64,000 nucleotides of DNA from Ruminococcaceae bacterium UBA2854 (GCA_002350765.1 DEFK01000018.1:77777-141776); one strand, 5' to 3'. Positions 24,718 to 33,442 are shown, numbered from the stretch's first letter. The notes: generated from the letters alone by a model not told the origin. Program-made: numbers and translations.

Positions 24718-25707
24718 ATGAGTAAAAATGAAACAAAAAAGATTACTTCAATCGGTGGAAGCGCTCTGATTGAGGGTATTATGATGAGAGGTCCGAAGAA
24801 AAGCACCGTAGCGGTCAGAATGGCTGACGGCGGTATTTACACCGAGGACGTAAAGATTAAATTTTTAAGCGAGAAAAAATTCTGGAAAATCCCGTTTATA
24901 AGGGGCGTTTCGGGTATGATTGACTCGATGCGTTTAAGCTATAAGAGCCTTATGATTTCAGCCGACAAGGCTATGGAGGGCGCCGAGGACGAGGTAGAAG
25001 AGACTAAAGAACCTGGTAAATTTGAAACATGGGTTAACGAAAAGCTCGGCGATAAGTTTATGAAAATCCTTATGGTTTTCTCGAGCTTGATCGGCGTAGC
25101 GCTCGCGGTATTCCTTTTCTTCTTTTTACCGACCTGGATCTTCGGACTTTTGGGCTGGGCATTCCCCGTGCTTAAAAGCGGCGGCGAAGGTATCGCTTTC
25201 TGGCAGTCGGTTATCGAGGGTATATTAAAAATAGCAATCTTCATTTCGTATATTCTTCTCGTATCTATGACGCCCGATATGAAGCGTGTGTTCCAGTATC
25301 ACGGAGCGGAGCATAAGACAATTTTTTGTTACGAAAAAGAGCTCGAGCTCACTCCCGAAAACGTTATGAAGCAAAGACGCTTCCACCCCAGATGCGGTAC
25401 AAGCTTTATCCTTTTAATGCTTTTAGTCGGAATCGTAATCGGTCTTTTCCTCCCGCAGGGACTGTTTTTAAGACCGCTTATAAAAATACTTCTCCTCCCC
25501 CTTACTATGGGTATCGGATACGAGTTAATTAAATTCTGCGGAAAGCACGATAATATTGTAACGAGAATAATCGCCGCTCCGGGACTTTGGGCTCAGAGAG
25601 TTACCACTAAGGAACCTGACGAGAAAATGTGCGAGATAGCTATCGCGGCTATCGAGGCGGTTATCCCCGACGACGGTTCGGATATTGTGAAAAATGGTTG
25701 CTGTTAA
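24718..25707 (+). CDS. DUF1385 membrane protein
   Basis: A 329-residue member of a family encoded beside prmC and prfA in many Firmicutes. It begins with SIGGSALIEGIMMRGPKKS. Two or more membrane segments are visible, at about residues 115-145 and 165-185, with another pair at about 225-265. Conserved blocks HGAEHKTIFCYE and RFHPRCGTSF could form a metal site. Function is not established. The last 14 bases overlap prmC. The organisation suggests cotranscription with the kinase upstream (8-bp gap). Confidence 0.85.
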   Translation: MSKNETKKITSIGGSALIEGIMMRGPKKSTVAVRMADGGIYTEDVKIKFLSEKKFWKIPFIRGVSGMIDSMRLSYKSLMISADKAMEGAEDEVEETKEPGKFETWVNEKLGDKFMKILMVFSSLIGVALAVFLFFFLPTWIFGLLGWAFPVLKSGGEGIAFWQSVIEGILKIAIFISYILLVSMTPDMKRVFQYHGAEHKTIFCYEKELELTPENVMKQRRFHPRCGTSFILLMLLVGIVIGLFLPQGLFLRPLIKILLLPLTMGIGYELIKFCGKHDNIVTRIIAAPGLWAQRVTTKEPDEKMCEIAIAAIEAVIPDDGSDIVKNGCC

Positions 25708-26536
25708 GTTTTTATACAATAAAGCTAAAGAGGAATTAGATAAGGCAGGAATTGAAGCTCCTGCCTTTAATTCTATGTGTCTTATCGAAAAGGTTTTCGG
25801 CATAAACCAGGCTCAGCTCGCGTCGGAAAACCAAATTGCCGAGGACAGCGACGCCGCACGGTTTATTACGCTTTTAGGTCGAAGATTAAGCGGAGAGCCG
25901 CTGCAATACATCTTAGGCGAGTGGGAATTCTACGGCTATAAGTTTAAAGTCGGAAAAGGCGTGCTTATACCGCGCAACGATACCGAGGTGCTGTTAAGAA
26001 CAGCGCTCGATTATCTTAAGGATAAACCGAAAGCGAGGGTTTTAGACCTTTGCTCGGGAAGCGGAGCTTTAGCGGTCGTTATCGCTAAGGAAACAGACGC
26101 CGAGGTTTACGCCCTCGAAAAATCCGCCGAGGCGCTTCCCTATCTCTGCGAGAACATCACCCTTAATAAGGCGAATATCGAGGTAATCGCGGGCGATGTA
26201 TTAAACTGCGCCGATGAGTTTGCGGACAGAAGCTTCGACCTTATTATCTCGAACCCTCCCTATGTTATCAGCGATGAGATTGACACTTTACAAACGGAAA
26301 TCTCTTATGAGCCGAGAATGGCGCTTGACGGCGGCGAGGACGGGCTTAGATTCTACCGCGCTATAGTTAAGGACTACGTTTCTAAAATCAAGCGTGGCGG
26401 TATGCTCGCTTTTGAGCTCGGCGAAGGACAGTTTAACGACGTTAAAGCCCTTATGGAAAAAGAAAATATTAAAGATATCGGCGAAAAACTCGATTTAGGC
26501 GGTATTCAGAGAGTGGTTTATGGGACTGTGATATAA
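25694..26536 (+). CDS. prmC: Peptide chain release factor glutamine methyltransferase
   Basis: PrmC methylates the GGQ glutamine of release factors RF1 and RF2. The 280-residue protein has an N-terminal helical domain with PLQYILGEWEFYG, SAM motif I VLDLCSGSGALAV (about residues 116-128) and the catalytic NPPYV (about 187-191). Usually prfA lies beside it. Here DUF1385 precedes it and prfA is not seen in the window. Confidence 0.95.
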   Translation: MVAVKFLYNKAKEELDKAGIEAPAFNSMCLIEKVFGINQAQLASENQIAEDSDAARFITLLGRRLSGEPLQYILGEWEFYGYKFKVGKGVLIPRNDTEVLLRTALDYLKDKPKARVLDLCSGSGALAVVIAKETDAEVYALEKSAEALPYLCENITLNKANIEVIAGDVLNCADEFADRSFDLIISNPPYVISDEIDTLQTEISYEPRMALDGGEDGLRFYRAIVKDYVSKIKRGGMLAFELGEGQFNDVKALMEKENIKDIGEKLDLGGIQRVVYGTVI

Positions 26537-26574
26537 GTTTAGAAAATTTGTTCGTAATTTTTACCGCTTTTATA

Positions 26575-26603
26575 TTGATTTTTTCAGCGCAATAATTTAT
26601 AAT
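26575..26603 (+). promoter_or_regulatory. Promoter of recA-recX
   Basis: TTGATT (26575-26580) and TATAAT (26598-26603) are 17 bp apart. A LexA-box-like GAAAATTTGTTC lies at 26542-26553. It matches the Firmicute consensus imperfectly and is upstream of the -35, so SOS control is plausible but unproven. Confidence 0.7.
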
Positions 26604-26655
26604 TAACAGGTAAGTTTTAAAGATATAAATAAGTTTAGTAACGGAGGTTATGAAA

Positions 26656-27753
26656 ATGGCAGTTGATAAGGCAAAAGCTCTTGAAACAGCGATGACTCAA
26701 ATTGAAAAACAATTCGGCAAAGGCGCGGTTATGCGTTTAGGTCAGAACCAGCATATGGCGGTTGACCATATTTCTACAGGCTCGCTTTCACTCGATATCG
26801 CGCTCGGAATCGGCGGACTTCCGAGAGGAAGAATCGTAGAGATATACGGCCCCGAATCCTCGGGTAAAACCACGCTTTCACTTCATTGTATAGCGGAAGG
26901 TCAGAAAAACGGCGGCAACGTAGCTTTTATCGACGTTGAGCACGCTTTAGACCCCGTATACGCCCAGGCTTTAGGCGTAGATATAGACTCCCTCTTAGTT
27001 TCTCAGCCCGACACAGGCGAGGACGCGCTCGAAATCGCCGAGGCTCTTATCCGAAGCGGCGCGATCGACGTTATCGTAGTTGACTCGGTAGCGGCTCTCG
27101 TTCCCAAGGCTGAAATCGAGGGTGAGATGGGCGACAGCCACGTTGGCTTACACGCAAGACTTATGTCGCAGGCGTTAAGAAAGCTCGCGGGCGCTATTAA
27201 TAAGAGCAACTGCGTAGCTATATTTATCAACCAGCTTAGAGAAAAGGTAGGCGTAATCTACGGCAACCCCGAGGTTACGACAGGCGGACGCGCGCTTAAA
27301 TTCTACTCATCCGTTCGTATCGACGTAAGACGTGTAGAAACTCTTAAACAGAACGGCGAAATGATAGGTAACCGTACCCGCGCAAAGGTAGTTAAGAATA
27401 AAATCGCTCCCCCGTTCAAGGAGGCGGAATTCGATATTATGTACGGTCAGGGCATCAGCCGTATCGGCGAGCTCGTAGACCTCGCGGTTAAGGCGGACGT
27501 TATCCAGAAAGCGGGCGCGTGGTTCAGCTACAACGGCGAACGTCTCGGACAGGGACGCGAGAACGTAAAAATTCTTCTCGAAGAAAACACGGAGCTTGCG
27601 GACAAAATCGAGAAAGAGCTCTGGGAGAATATTGATAAATTAAACCCCAAGAAAAAGACCGCCGCGAAAGCAAAGGCAGTCGCTTCTAAGGTGGAGAGTA
27701 AGCCCGCCGCTAAATCTTCGAAAGCTAATATTGACGTATTAGTTGAAGACTGA
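26656..27753 (+). CDS. recA: Recombinase RecA
   Basis: RecA forms filaments on single-stranded DNA for homologous recombination and activates LexA cleavage. The 365-residue protein has Walker A GPESSGKTT (about residues 66-74), the L2 region GGRALKFYSSVR and a lysine/alanine-rich tail. The inner ATG at 26656 is chosen because the GGAGG site is 8 bp upstream. The ATG at 26650 is only 2 bp from it. recX follows with one base of overlap. Confidence 0.98.
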   Translation: MAVDKAKALETAMTQIEKQFGKGAVMRLGQNQHMAVDHISTGSLSLDIALGIGGLPRGRIVEIYGPESSGKTTLSLHCIAEGQKNGGNVAFIDVEHALDPVYAQALGVDIDSLLVSQPDTGEDALEIAEALIRSGAIDVIVVDSVAALVPKAEIEGEMGDSHVGLHARLMSQALRKLAGAINKSNCVAIFINQLREKVGVIYGNPEVTTGGRALKFYSSVRIDVRRVETLKQNGEMIGNRTRAKVVKNKIAPPFKEAEFDIMYGQGISRIGELVDLAVKADVIQKAGAWFSYNGERLGQGRENVKILLEENTELADKIEKELWENIDKLNPKKKTAAKAKAVASKVESKPAAKSSKANIDVLVED

Positions 27754-28367
27754 TGATTATTACAAATATCGTTCCTAAGCGTAAAAAACTCTCCGCCGTT
27801 TATATCGACGGAGAATTTGCGCTGAAAATAGACACGGAGACAATAATCTCAAGCCCCTACTCCGTCGGAAGCGAGATTGACGACGAACAGCTTAAAGAGC
27901 TGATCGACCGAGCCGAGGAAAAGCGCGCTAAGGAAAAAGCGCTCTGGCTCTTATCTACACGCGACCACAGCAAGCGTGAGCTGGAAACTAAAATCCGTAA
28001 GACCAACAGCGCCGAATCCGCGCAAAAAGCAGTAGAGCGTATGGAGGAGCTCGGGCTTGTTGACGACGAGAAATTTGCCCGACGTTACGCCGAGGAGCTT
28101 ATAAACATAAAGCACTTATCCGTAAGAGGCGCTAAGTATAAGCTTACGGAAAAAGGTATAGATAAAAACTTAGCCGACGAGATTTTGGAGGAGCTCGCGC
28201 CTGACCCGAGGGAGCATATCGAAATACTTATTGAAAAAAAGTACCGAAAAAATCTTTCGGATGAAAAAGGCAGGAGAAAGACCGTAGCCGCCTTACAGCG
28301 TATGGGCTACAGTTGGGGCGATATTAAGGCTGTAATGAGTAATTATTTTGAGGACGAATACATATGA
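27753..28367 (+). CDS. recX: Regulatory protein RecX
   Basis: RecX limits RecA filament growth. The 204-residue protein shows the three-helix repeats of the family, with LLSTRDHSKRELETKIRK (about residues 67-84), VERMEELGLVDDEKFARRYAEE and LSVRGAKYKLTEKGID. An N-terminal beta extension of about 60 residues is common in Firmicutes. It is directly coupled to recA and overlaps rimO by 4 bp (ATGA). Confidence 0.93.
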   Translation: MIITNIVPKRKKLSAVYIDGEFALKIDTETIISSPYSVGSEIDDEQLKELIDRAEEKRAKEKALWLLSTRDHSKRELETKIRKTNSAESAQKAVERMEELGLVDDEKFARRYAEELINIKHLSVRGAKYKLTEKGIDKNLADEILEELAPDPREHIEILIEKKYRKNLSDEKGRRKTVAALQRMGYSWGDIKAVMSNYFEDEYI

Positions 28368-29692
28368 AATACAAGGTAGGTATAGTATCTCTAGGCTGCG
28401 CCAAAAATCAGGTTGACGCCGAGATGCTGCTCGCTAAACTGAATAAAAATGAGTTTGAGATCGTAGAGGATGTCGCGATGTGTGACGCCGCGATTGTAAA
28501 CACCTGCGCGTTTATCGAGCCCGCTAAGCAGGAAAGTATCGAGGAAATCCTCGAGCTCGCCAAGCTTAAAGCCGAGGGACAGATTAAATGTCTTATAGTT
28601 ACGGGCTGTCTTGCCGAGCGTTATCAGGAGGACGTTATGAAACAGCTCCCCGAAATCGACGCTTGCGTCGGTATAGGCGCTAACGATAAAATAGCGGAGA
28701 TTATAACAAAAACTCTGCAAGGCGAAACGCTGGAAGTTTTTCCGCCGAAAAGCTGTCTACAGCTCGAGGGCGATAGAATCCAGAGCACGCCGAGACATTA
28801 CGCGTATCTTAAAATCGCGGACGGCTGCGATAACCACTGTACCTACTGCGCTATTCCGATGATAAGAGGAAAATACAGGAGCCGTACAATCGAGAACCTC
28901 GTAAAAGAAGCGCGGTGGCTTGCCGAGGGCGGTGTTAAGGAGCTTATTATTATCGCTCAGGACACCTCCTACTACGGTACCGACATCTACGGCGAAGCGA
29001 AATTACCCGAGCTTTTAAAGGAGCTCTGTAAGATAGAAGATTTAAAGTGGATAAGAGTTCTATACTGTTATCCCGAGCGTATTACCGACGAGCTTATAGA
29101 CACTATCGCTAACGAGGATAAAATCGTTAAATACCTCGATTTACCGCTTCAGCACTGTAACAAAGATTTGCTTAAAGTTATGAACCGCAAGGGCAGCTAC
29201 GAGGAGCTTTCGGCGCTTATTAAAAAGCTCCGCGACAGAATACCGAGCCTTACCCTGCGCTCGACGTTTATAACGGGCTTCCCAGGTGAAACGGAAGAAC
29301 AGTTCGAGGAACTGTCGAAATTTGTTGATGAAATAAAATTCAAACGTATGGGCTGCTTCCCATATTCACAGGAGGAGGATACTCCCGCGGCTAAGCTCCC
29401 GAACCAGATTGACGAGGATATAAAGCAGAAACGCGCCGAAATAATCTTCGAGCAACAGCAGGTGATTATGGAGAAATACGCCGAGGAATCTATCGGTCAA
29501 CAGGTCGAGGTGCTTGTCGAGGGATTCGACCGTTACGCCGAGTGCTATTTCGGCAGAACCGCGGGCGACTGTCCCGAGGTTGACGGCAATATCTTCTTTA
29601 CAACGGGCGATATTAAGCCCGCGACAGGAAGCTTTGTACAGGTTAAAATAACCGACTTCCTCGGAATCGACCCTGTCGGCGAAATGATATAA
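28364..29692 (+). CDS. rimO: Ribosomal protein S12 methylthiotransferase RimO
   Basis: RimO is a radical-SAM enzyme that adds a methylthio group to Asp of ribosomal protein S12. The 442-residue protein has the N-terminal UPF0004 domain (VGIVSLGCAKNQVDAE, with further Cys in VNTCAF and TGCLAERY), the radical SAM motif CDNHCTYCAIP (about residues 155-165) and a C-terminal TRAM domain. The CSLG-type N-terminus and length favour RimO over MiaB. It lies in a recA-recX-rimO-pgsA run. Confidence 0.95.
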   Translation: MKYKVGIVSLGCAKNQVDAEMLLAKLNKNEFEIVEDVAMCDAAIVNTCAFIEPAKQESIEEILELAKLKAEGQIKCLIVTGCLAERYQEDVMKQLPEIDACVGIGANDKIAEIITKTLQGETLEVFPPKSCLQLEGDRIQSTPRHYAYLKIADGCDNHCTYCAIPMIRGKYRSRTIENLVKEARWLAEGGVKELIIIAQDTSYYGTDIYGEAKLPELLKELCKIEDLKWIRVLYCYPERITDELIDTIANEDKIVKYLDLPLQHCNKDLLKVMNRKGSYEELSALIKKLRDRIPSLTLRSTFITGFPGETEEQFEELSKFVDEIKFKRMGCFPYSQEEDTPAAKLPNQIDEDIKQKRAEIIFEQQQVIMEKYAEESIGQQVEVLVEGFDRYAECYFGRTAGDCPEVDGNIFFTTGDIKPATGSFVQVKITDFLGIDPVGEMI

Positions 29693-29719
29693 ATAGAAAT
29701 AAACAGAAAGTTTGATTAA

Positions 29720-30307
29720 ATGAATTTACCTAATAAACTGACAATTCTAAGAATCGTGCTCGTTCCGTTTTTTATAGCGGCGATTCTGATACCGTTCCCG
29801 CTTCATTATCTCGCGGCGTTAGCGGTTTTCGGAGCGGCGAGCCTGACGGATATGTTTGACGGAAAAATCGCCAGAAAACGAGGCTTAGTTACCAATTTCG
29901 GAAAATTCTGCGACCCGCTCGCGGATAAGATACTGGTGCTTTCGGCGCTGGTTTGCTTTATACAAAACGGACTTTGCGACGCTATTTTGGTTATAGTCGT
30001 GCTGTTCAGGGAGTTCGCTATAACCTCCATACGGCTTATAGCGGCGAGCGAAGGCAAGGTTGTAGCCGCGAATATTTGGGGTAAGGTTAAGACTGTTACC
30101 CAGATAACCGCGATAATAATCGTTTTTGTAATGCAAATCACGTTGGAGATTTTTACGATGATACCGCTCGAGCCCGCGCTTATTTCCGATCTCAGCCATA
30201 TATTCTATATTATCGGCGAAGCCGCGCTTTGGATATCAACAGTATTCTGTATTATCTCGGGCGTTATTTACCTTATCGACAACAAACAGTTTATTAGCTT
30301 AGAATAA
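29720..30307 (+). CDS. pgsA: CDP-diacylglycerol-glycerol-3-phosphate 3-phosphatidyltransferase
   Basis: PgsA makes phosphatidylglycerophosphate, the precursor of phosphatidylglycerol. The 195-residue membrane protein carries the CDP-alcohol phosphotransferase motif DxxDGxxARxxxxxxxFGxxxDPxxD, seen as DMFDGKIAR and FGKFCDPLADK (about residues 43-71). It has four or more hydrophobic helices. It usually follows rimO in Firmicutes, as here. Confidence 0.95.
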   Translation: MNLPNKLTILRIVLVPFFIAAILIPFPLHYLAALAVFGAASLTDMFDGKIARKRGLVTNFGKFCDPLADKILVLSALVCFIQNGLCDAILVIVVLFREFAITSIRLIAASEGKVVAANIWGKVKTVTQITAIIIVFVMQITLEIFTMIPLEPALISDLSHIFYIIGEAALWISTVFCIISGVIYLIDNKQFISLE

Positions 30308-30322
30308 AAAGGAAGGTCAATT

Positions 30323-31714
30323 ATGATTTTATATAATACATTAGGACAGAAAAAATCCGAGTTTATCCCCCATACCGAGGGCAAGGTCAATATGTACACC
30401 TGCGGCCCTACGGTTTATCATTACGCGCATATCGGAAATCTCCGCACATATATTATGGAGGATGTACTCGAGAAATATCTTCGTTACTCGGGCTACGACG
30501 TAACGAGAGTTATGAATATTACGGACGTAGGACATCTTACCTCCGACGCCGATACGGGCGACGATAAGATGCTCGAAGGCGCTAAGCGCGAGCATAAGAG
30601 CGTTATGGAAATCGCGAAGTTCTACACCGACGCGTTTTTCGAGGACTGCAAGAAGCTCAATATAAAAACTCCCGATGTGGTTGAGCCCGCGACAAAATGC
30701 ATTGACGAATTTATTAAAATGGTAAGCACTTTAATGGACAAGGGCTACGCCTACTTCGCGGGCGGAAACGTATACTTCGACACCTCCAAGCTCGACGACT
30801 ACTATGTTTTCGGCAATATGAACGCGGACGATTTGGAGGTCGGCGTTAGAGAAGATGTTGACCACGATGAAAACAAACGCAATAAAACGGACTTTGTGCT
30901 CTGGTTTACTAAGTCGAAGTTCGAGGATCAGGCGCTTAAATGGGACAGCCCCTGGGGTGTCGGATACCCTGGATGGCATATCGAATGCTCGTCAATCAGC
31001 ATTAAGCACCTCGGAGAATACCTCGATATTCACTGCGGCGGCGTAGACAACGCTTTCCCCCACCATACCAATGAAATCGCGCAGAGCGAGGCTTTTCTCG
31101 GTCATAAATGGTGTAACTATTGGTTCCATGTTCTCCACTTAAACGACAACACGGGTAAGATGAGTAAGTCAAAGGGCGAGTTCTTAACCGTATCTCTGCT
31201 CGAGAGCAAGGGCTACAACCCGCTTGTATACAGAATGTTCTGCTTACAGAGCCATTACAGAAAGCCGCTCACGTTCTCGTACGAGAGCCTCGACAATACA
31301 GCTAAAGCCTACGACAAGCTTGTTAAGCGTATTTCCGCGTTAAACGGCGACGGAGAGGTTGACGTGGCTAAGGCGAAGGAGCTCGACGGAAAATTCAGAG
31401 AAGCGCTCGATAACGACTTAAACACTTCGCTCGGCTTAACGGCGGTTTACGATGTTCTTAAAGCCGATACCAACGACGCTACAAAGCTATATGTTATTGA
31501 AAAATTCGACGAGGTTCTCGGACTTGATTTAACTAAGGCTGAGACTGAAAGTAAAGACGACCTCGATTCCGAAATCGAGGAGCTTATCGCGAAACGTCAG
31601 GAAGCGCGCGCTAATAAAGACTGGGCTACAGCCGATAAAATCCGCGACGACTTACTCGCAAGAAATATTAAGCTTATAGATACTCCTAACGGTGTAACCT
31701 GGGAGAAAGTATAA
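30323..31714 (+). CDS. cysS: Cysteinyl-tRNA synthetase
   Basis: A class I synthetase that charges tRNA-Cys. The 463-residue length is normal. The HIGH-type motif is TVYHYAHIGNLRTYI (about residues 30-44) with the zinc-site Cys in MYTCGPT. KMSKS is present as GKMSKSKGE (about 268-276). Zinc ligands continue in HIECSSISIKHLGEYLDIHCGG (ligand Cys and His only). A GGAAGG ribosome site precedes the ATG. A long inverted repeat follows the gene and covers the start of the next one. Confidence 0.97.
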   Translation: MILYNTLGQKKSEFIPHTEGKVNMYTCGPTVYHYAHIGNLRTYIMEDVLEKYLRYSGYDVTRVMNITDVGHLTSDADTGDDKMLEGAKREHKSVMEIAKFYTDAFFEDCKKLNIKTPDVVEPATKCIDEFIKMVSTLMDKGYAYFAGGNVYFDTSKLDDYYVFGNMNADDLEVGVREDVDHDENKRNKTDFVLWFTKSKFEDQALKWDSPWGVGYPGWHIECSSISIKHLGEYLDIHCGGVDNAFPHHTNEIAQSEAFLGHKWCNYWFHVLHLNDNTGKMSKSKGEFLTVSLLESKGYNPLVYRMFCLQSHYRKPLTFSYESLDNTAKAYDKLVKRISALNGDGEVDVAKAKELDGKFREALDNDLNTSLGLTAVYDVLKADTNDATKLYVIEKFDEVLGLDLTKAETESKDDLDSEIEELIAKRQEARANKDWATADKIRDDLLARNIKLIDTPNGVTWEKV

Positions 31715-31733
31715 AACTCATAAACAAAATAAT

Positions 31734-31768
31734 AACCGCATATAATCTATCGGTGATTATATGCGGTT
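31734..31768 (+). terminator. 14-bp hairpin between cysS and the deacetylase
   Basis: A perfect 14-bp inverted repeat (31734-31747 with 31755-31768, 7-nt loop). The right arm contains the ATG of the next gene at 31761, and the weak ribosome site lies in the loop. The T tract after it is poor. It may be a terminator, an attenuator of translation, or both. Confidence 0.6.
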
Positions 31769-32528
31769 TATTGTACTTACAAAAAGGTCGTTATTAATTC
31801 TTATGCTGTGCGTAATGCTAGGTATAGCTTCGGTCTCTATCGGGTTTAACTCCGTCGGCAAGGCTGTCGCGACAGCATCAACAGAACGGGTTATTCCGAT
31901 TTACTGCGTAGACACAAAGGATAAGGTATGCTCTATTTCTTTCGACGCGGCGTGGGGTAACGAGCAGACGGACGATTTATTGAACACTCTAGATAAATAC
32001 GACGTTAAAACCACGTTTTTTCTCGTAGGACAATGGGTGGAAAAATATCCCGACTCCGTTAAGGAAATTTCTAAACGCGGTCACGATATCGGCAACCACA
32101 GTTCGACCCACGCGCATATGCCCGCGCTTTCCGCCGATAAGATGAAAGACGAGATAACCGACTGCAACAATCGAATAAAAAAGCTTACGGGTAAAGCTCC
32201 CACGCTTTTCAGACCGCCTTACGGCGACTACGACAACAACGTTGTGAACCTCGTAAAGTCTATGGATATGTACTGTGTTCAATGGAATATTGACAGCCTG
32301 GACTGGAAGGATCCGAGCGTGGAGCGGATTGTTAAAAACTGCACCGATAAGCTGACCTCGGGCTCTATTATCCTTCTCCATAACGGCGCGGCTAATACAC
32401 CCGCCGCCCTGCCAAAAATTATTGAGGCAATAAAAAGCAAGGGATATAAAATAGTCCCGATATCGAAGCTCATTCCAAAGGGCGATTATACTACGGATGT
32501 TACGGGAAAGATGATATTAAATAATTAA
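31761..32528 (+). CDS. Polysaccharide deacetylase, PdaB/spore-type
   Basis: A 255-residue exported or membrane-anchored deacetylase. The N-terminal hydrophobic segment (about residues 8-30) is a signal peptide or anchor. NodB motifs are SFDAAWG (Asp62), the zinc histidines His113 and His117 in GNHSSTHAHM, RPPYGDYDN, and LLHNG near the C-terminus. This variant (FDAAWG rather than FDDGP) resembles the PdaB/YlxY sporulation deacetylases that act on spore peptidoglycan. The start ATG lies inside a long hairpin shared with the cysS 3' end. A terminator follows directly. Confidence 0.87.
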   Translation: MRFIVLTKRSLLILMLCVMLGIASVSIGFNSVGKAVATASTERVIPIYCVDTKDKVCSISFDAAWGNEQTDDLLNTLDKYDVKTTFFLVGQWVEKYPDSVKEISKRGHDIGNHSSTHAHMPALSADKMKDEITDCNNRIKKLTGKAPTLFRPPYGDYDNNVVNLVKSMDMYCVQWNIDSLDWKDPSVERIVKNCTDKLTSGSIILLHNGAANTPAALPKIIEAIKSKGYKIVPISKLIPKGDYTTDVTGKMILNN

Positions 32529-32553
32529 AGGACTGCCGAAGCAGTCCTTTTTT
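32527..32553 (+). terminator. Terminator between convergent deacetylase and queT
   Basis: A 10-bp stem with a CGAA loop (32527-32536 with 32541-32550) has T on the plus side and A on the other, so it can serve both convergent genes. Confidence 0.85.
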
Positions 32554-32559
32554 GCAATA

Positions 32560-33099
32560 TCATAATTCAAATTTCAGTTTTTTAGCTAGATTCGTTTTCT
32601 TCATCGTGAGCGTAAGCGGGATTCCGAGCACGAATACCACAACCAATTCGCCGAGCGCTACGCATCCGCCTTCAATAAGAAAACGAGAAAAGTCGAAAGG
32701 CATCGCTACAACGAAAAACTCCAGCTCAAGCCCGATAATAATACCGTTAAAAACCGCGGGCATTAATAGTCCGACAAAGGGAATATCCTTTATACATACA
32801 TTTCTCAGCGCGCGCATGGTAACAGCCGCTAACAGCGTTGCAATAGAGCCGAAAATCATATCGGCAAAGCCGAATCCCGCCGTAACCGAGCTGATATTAG
32901 CGATAACGCATCCGATCGTAAGTCCCGGGATAGCCGCGGGAGTAAAGAAAGCGAGCACAGTTAACGCTTCGGCAACTCGAAATTGAACCGCCATAGAAGC
33001 AGTTCCAGGAAGGAGCAAATTCTGCCCTACCGTAAGTACCGCGTACAGAGCCGCGATAATAGCGCCTTGTACAATGTACAAGGTTGATTTTTTAGTCAT
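32560..33099 (-). CDS. queT: QueT-family queuosine precursor ECF transporter
   Basis: A 179-residue membrane S-component of an energy-coupling factor transporter, of the QueT type (COG4708), which imports preQ1 or a related precursor. It has five to six hydrophobic helices. Family blocks are YIVQGAIIAALYAVLT at the start and VAEALTVLAFFTPAAIPGLTIGC (first part at about residues 42-57). The strong site CGGAGGAA precedes the ATG. A short structured leader with pseudoknot potential lies between its promoter and start. No ECF ATPase is encoded nearby. Confidence 0.85.
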   Translation of the reverse strand: MTKKSTLYIVQGAIIAALYAVLTVGQNLLLPGTASMAVQFRVAEALTVLAFFTPAAIPGLTIGCVIANISSVTAGFGFADMIFGSIATLLAAVTMRALRNVCIKDIPFVGLLMPAVFNGIIIGLELEFFVVAMPFDFSRFLIEGGCVALGELVVVFVLGIPLTLTMKKTNLAKKLKFEL

Positions 33100-33106
33100 A
33101 TTTAAT

Positions 33107-33167
33107 TCCTCCGTAGTGTTTATTTATAGTCCGGATATTGCGACGGACTGGCGTTTAAAACACGCTG
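33107..33167 (-). promoter_or_regulatory. Structured queT leader, candidate preQ1-type riboswitch
   Basis: The roughly 68-nt leader on the minus strand holds a small hairpin (GCGT/ACGC, 33151-33165), a second hairpin AGTCCG/CGGACT (33128-33149), and GTGTTT (33158-33163), which can pair with AAACAC (33116-33121) beside the ribosome site. The layout (hairpin, hairpin, pseudoknot strand, Shine-Dalgarno) resembles preQ1-II/III riboswitches that control queT. The class is not assigned from sequence alone. Confidence 0.5.
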
Positions 33168-33173
33168 AGAAAG

Positions 33174-33202
33174 ATTATAACACAGGTGCTCGCATAAAGC
33201 AA
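33174..33202 (-). promoter_or_regulatory. Promoter of queT
   Basis: On the minus strand TTGCTT (33197-33202) and a perfect TATAAT (33174-33179) are 17 bp apart. Transcription would start near 33167, at the edge of the structured leader. Confidence 0.75.
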
Positions 33203-33218
33203 GCTTTTTTCTTTAAAA

Positions 33219-33371
33219 TCACAGCGCAGAACCTTTCCTCCCTATCCAAAACCTGATATAGATTAGAACGTAACATATACGATAGGGACGTTCACGCGCA
33301 AAGCAAAGCGCAGATCCTTTCCCCCCTATCCAAAACCTGATATAGGCTCGAAGGTAAGGGGGATATGACAT
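33219..33371. repeat. Intergenic repeat with an 84-bp-spaced direct duplication
   Basis: Segments 33223-33261 and 33307-33345 agree at 37 of 39 bases and are 84 bp apart. Because 84 is a multiple of 3, the minus strand has a 50-codon open frame with a repeated YIRFWIG peptide, but no ribosome site precedes it. Its minus-strand start region (33357-33402) resembles 52071-52113, so it is best read as a dispersed intergenic repeat. Confidence 0.6.
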
Positions 33372-33402
33372 TATAAACAGGGAATGCAAGTGATGACGAA
33401 GA

Positions 33403-33442
33403 AACTCAAAAAACCGAGAAGAGCTGCCTTACTAGGCAGCTC
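33403..33442 (-). terminator. Terminator after the 33500 gene
   Basis: A perfect 9-bp GC-rich stem (33421-33429 with 33434-33442, 4-nt loop) is followed on the minus strand, after a few bases, by six T. It lies 58 bp past the small gene. Confidence 0.65.

Noticed and set aside
26542..26553. A LexA/SOS box for recA
   Set aside because: It matches the Firmicute consensus at 10 of 12 bases but lacks the GAAC half-site and lies upstream of the -35 box. Mentioned only in the promoter entry.
33219..33371. A 50-codon minus-strand frame with an internal peptide repeat, considered as a small gene
   Set aside because: No ribosome site, and related sequence occurs elsewhere in the window between genes. 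Listed as a repeat instead.
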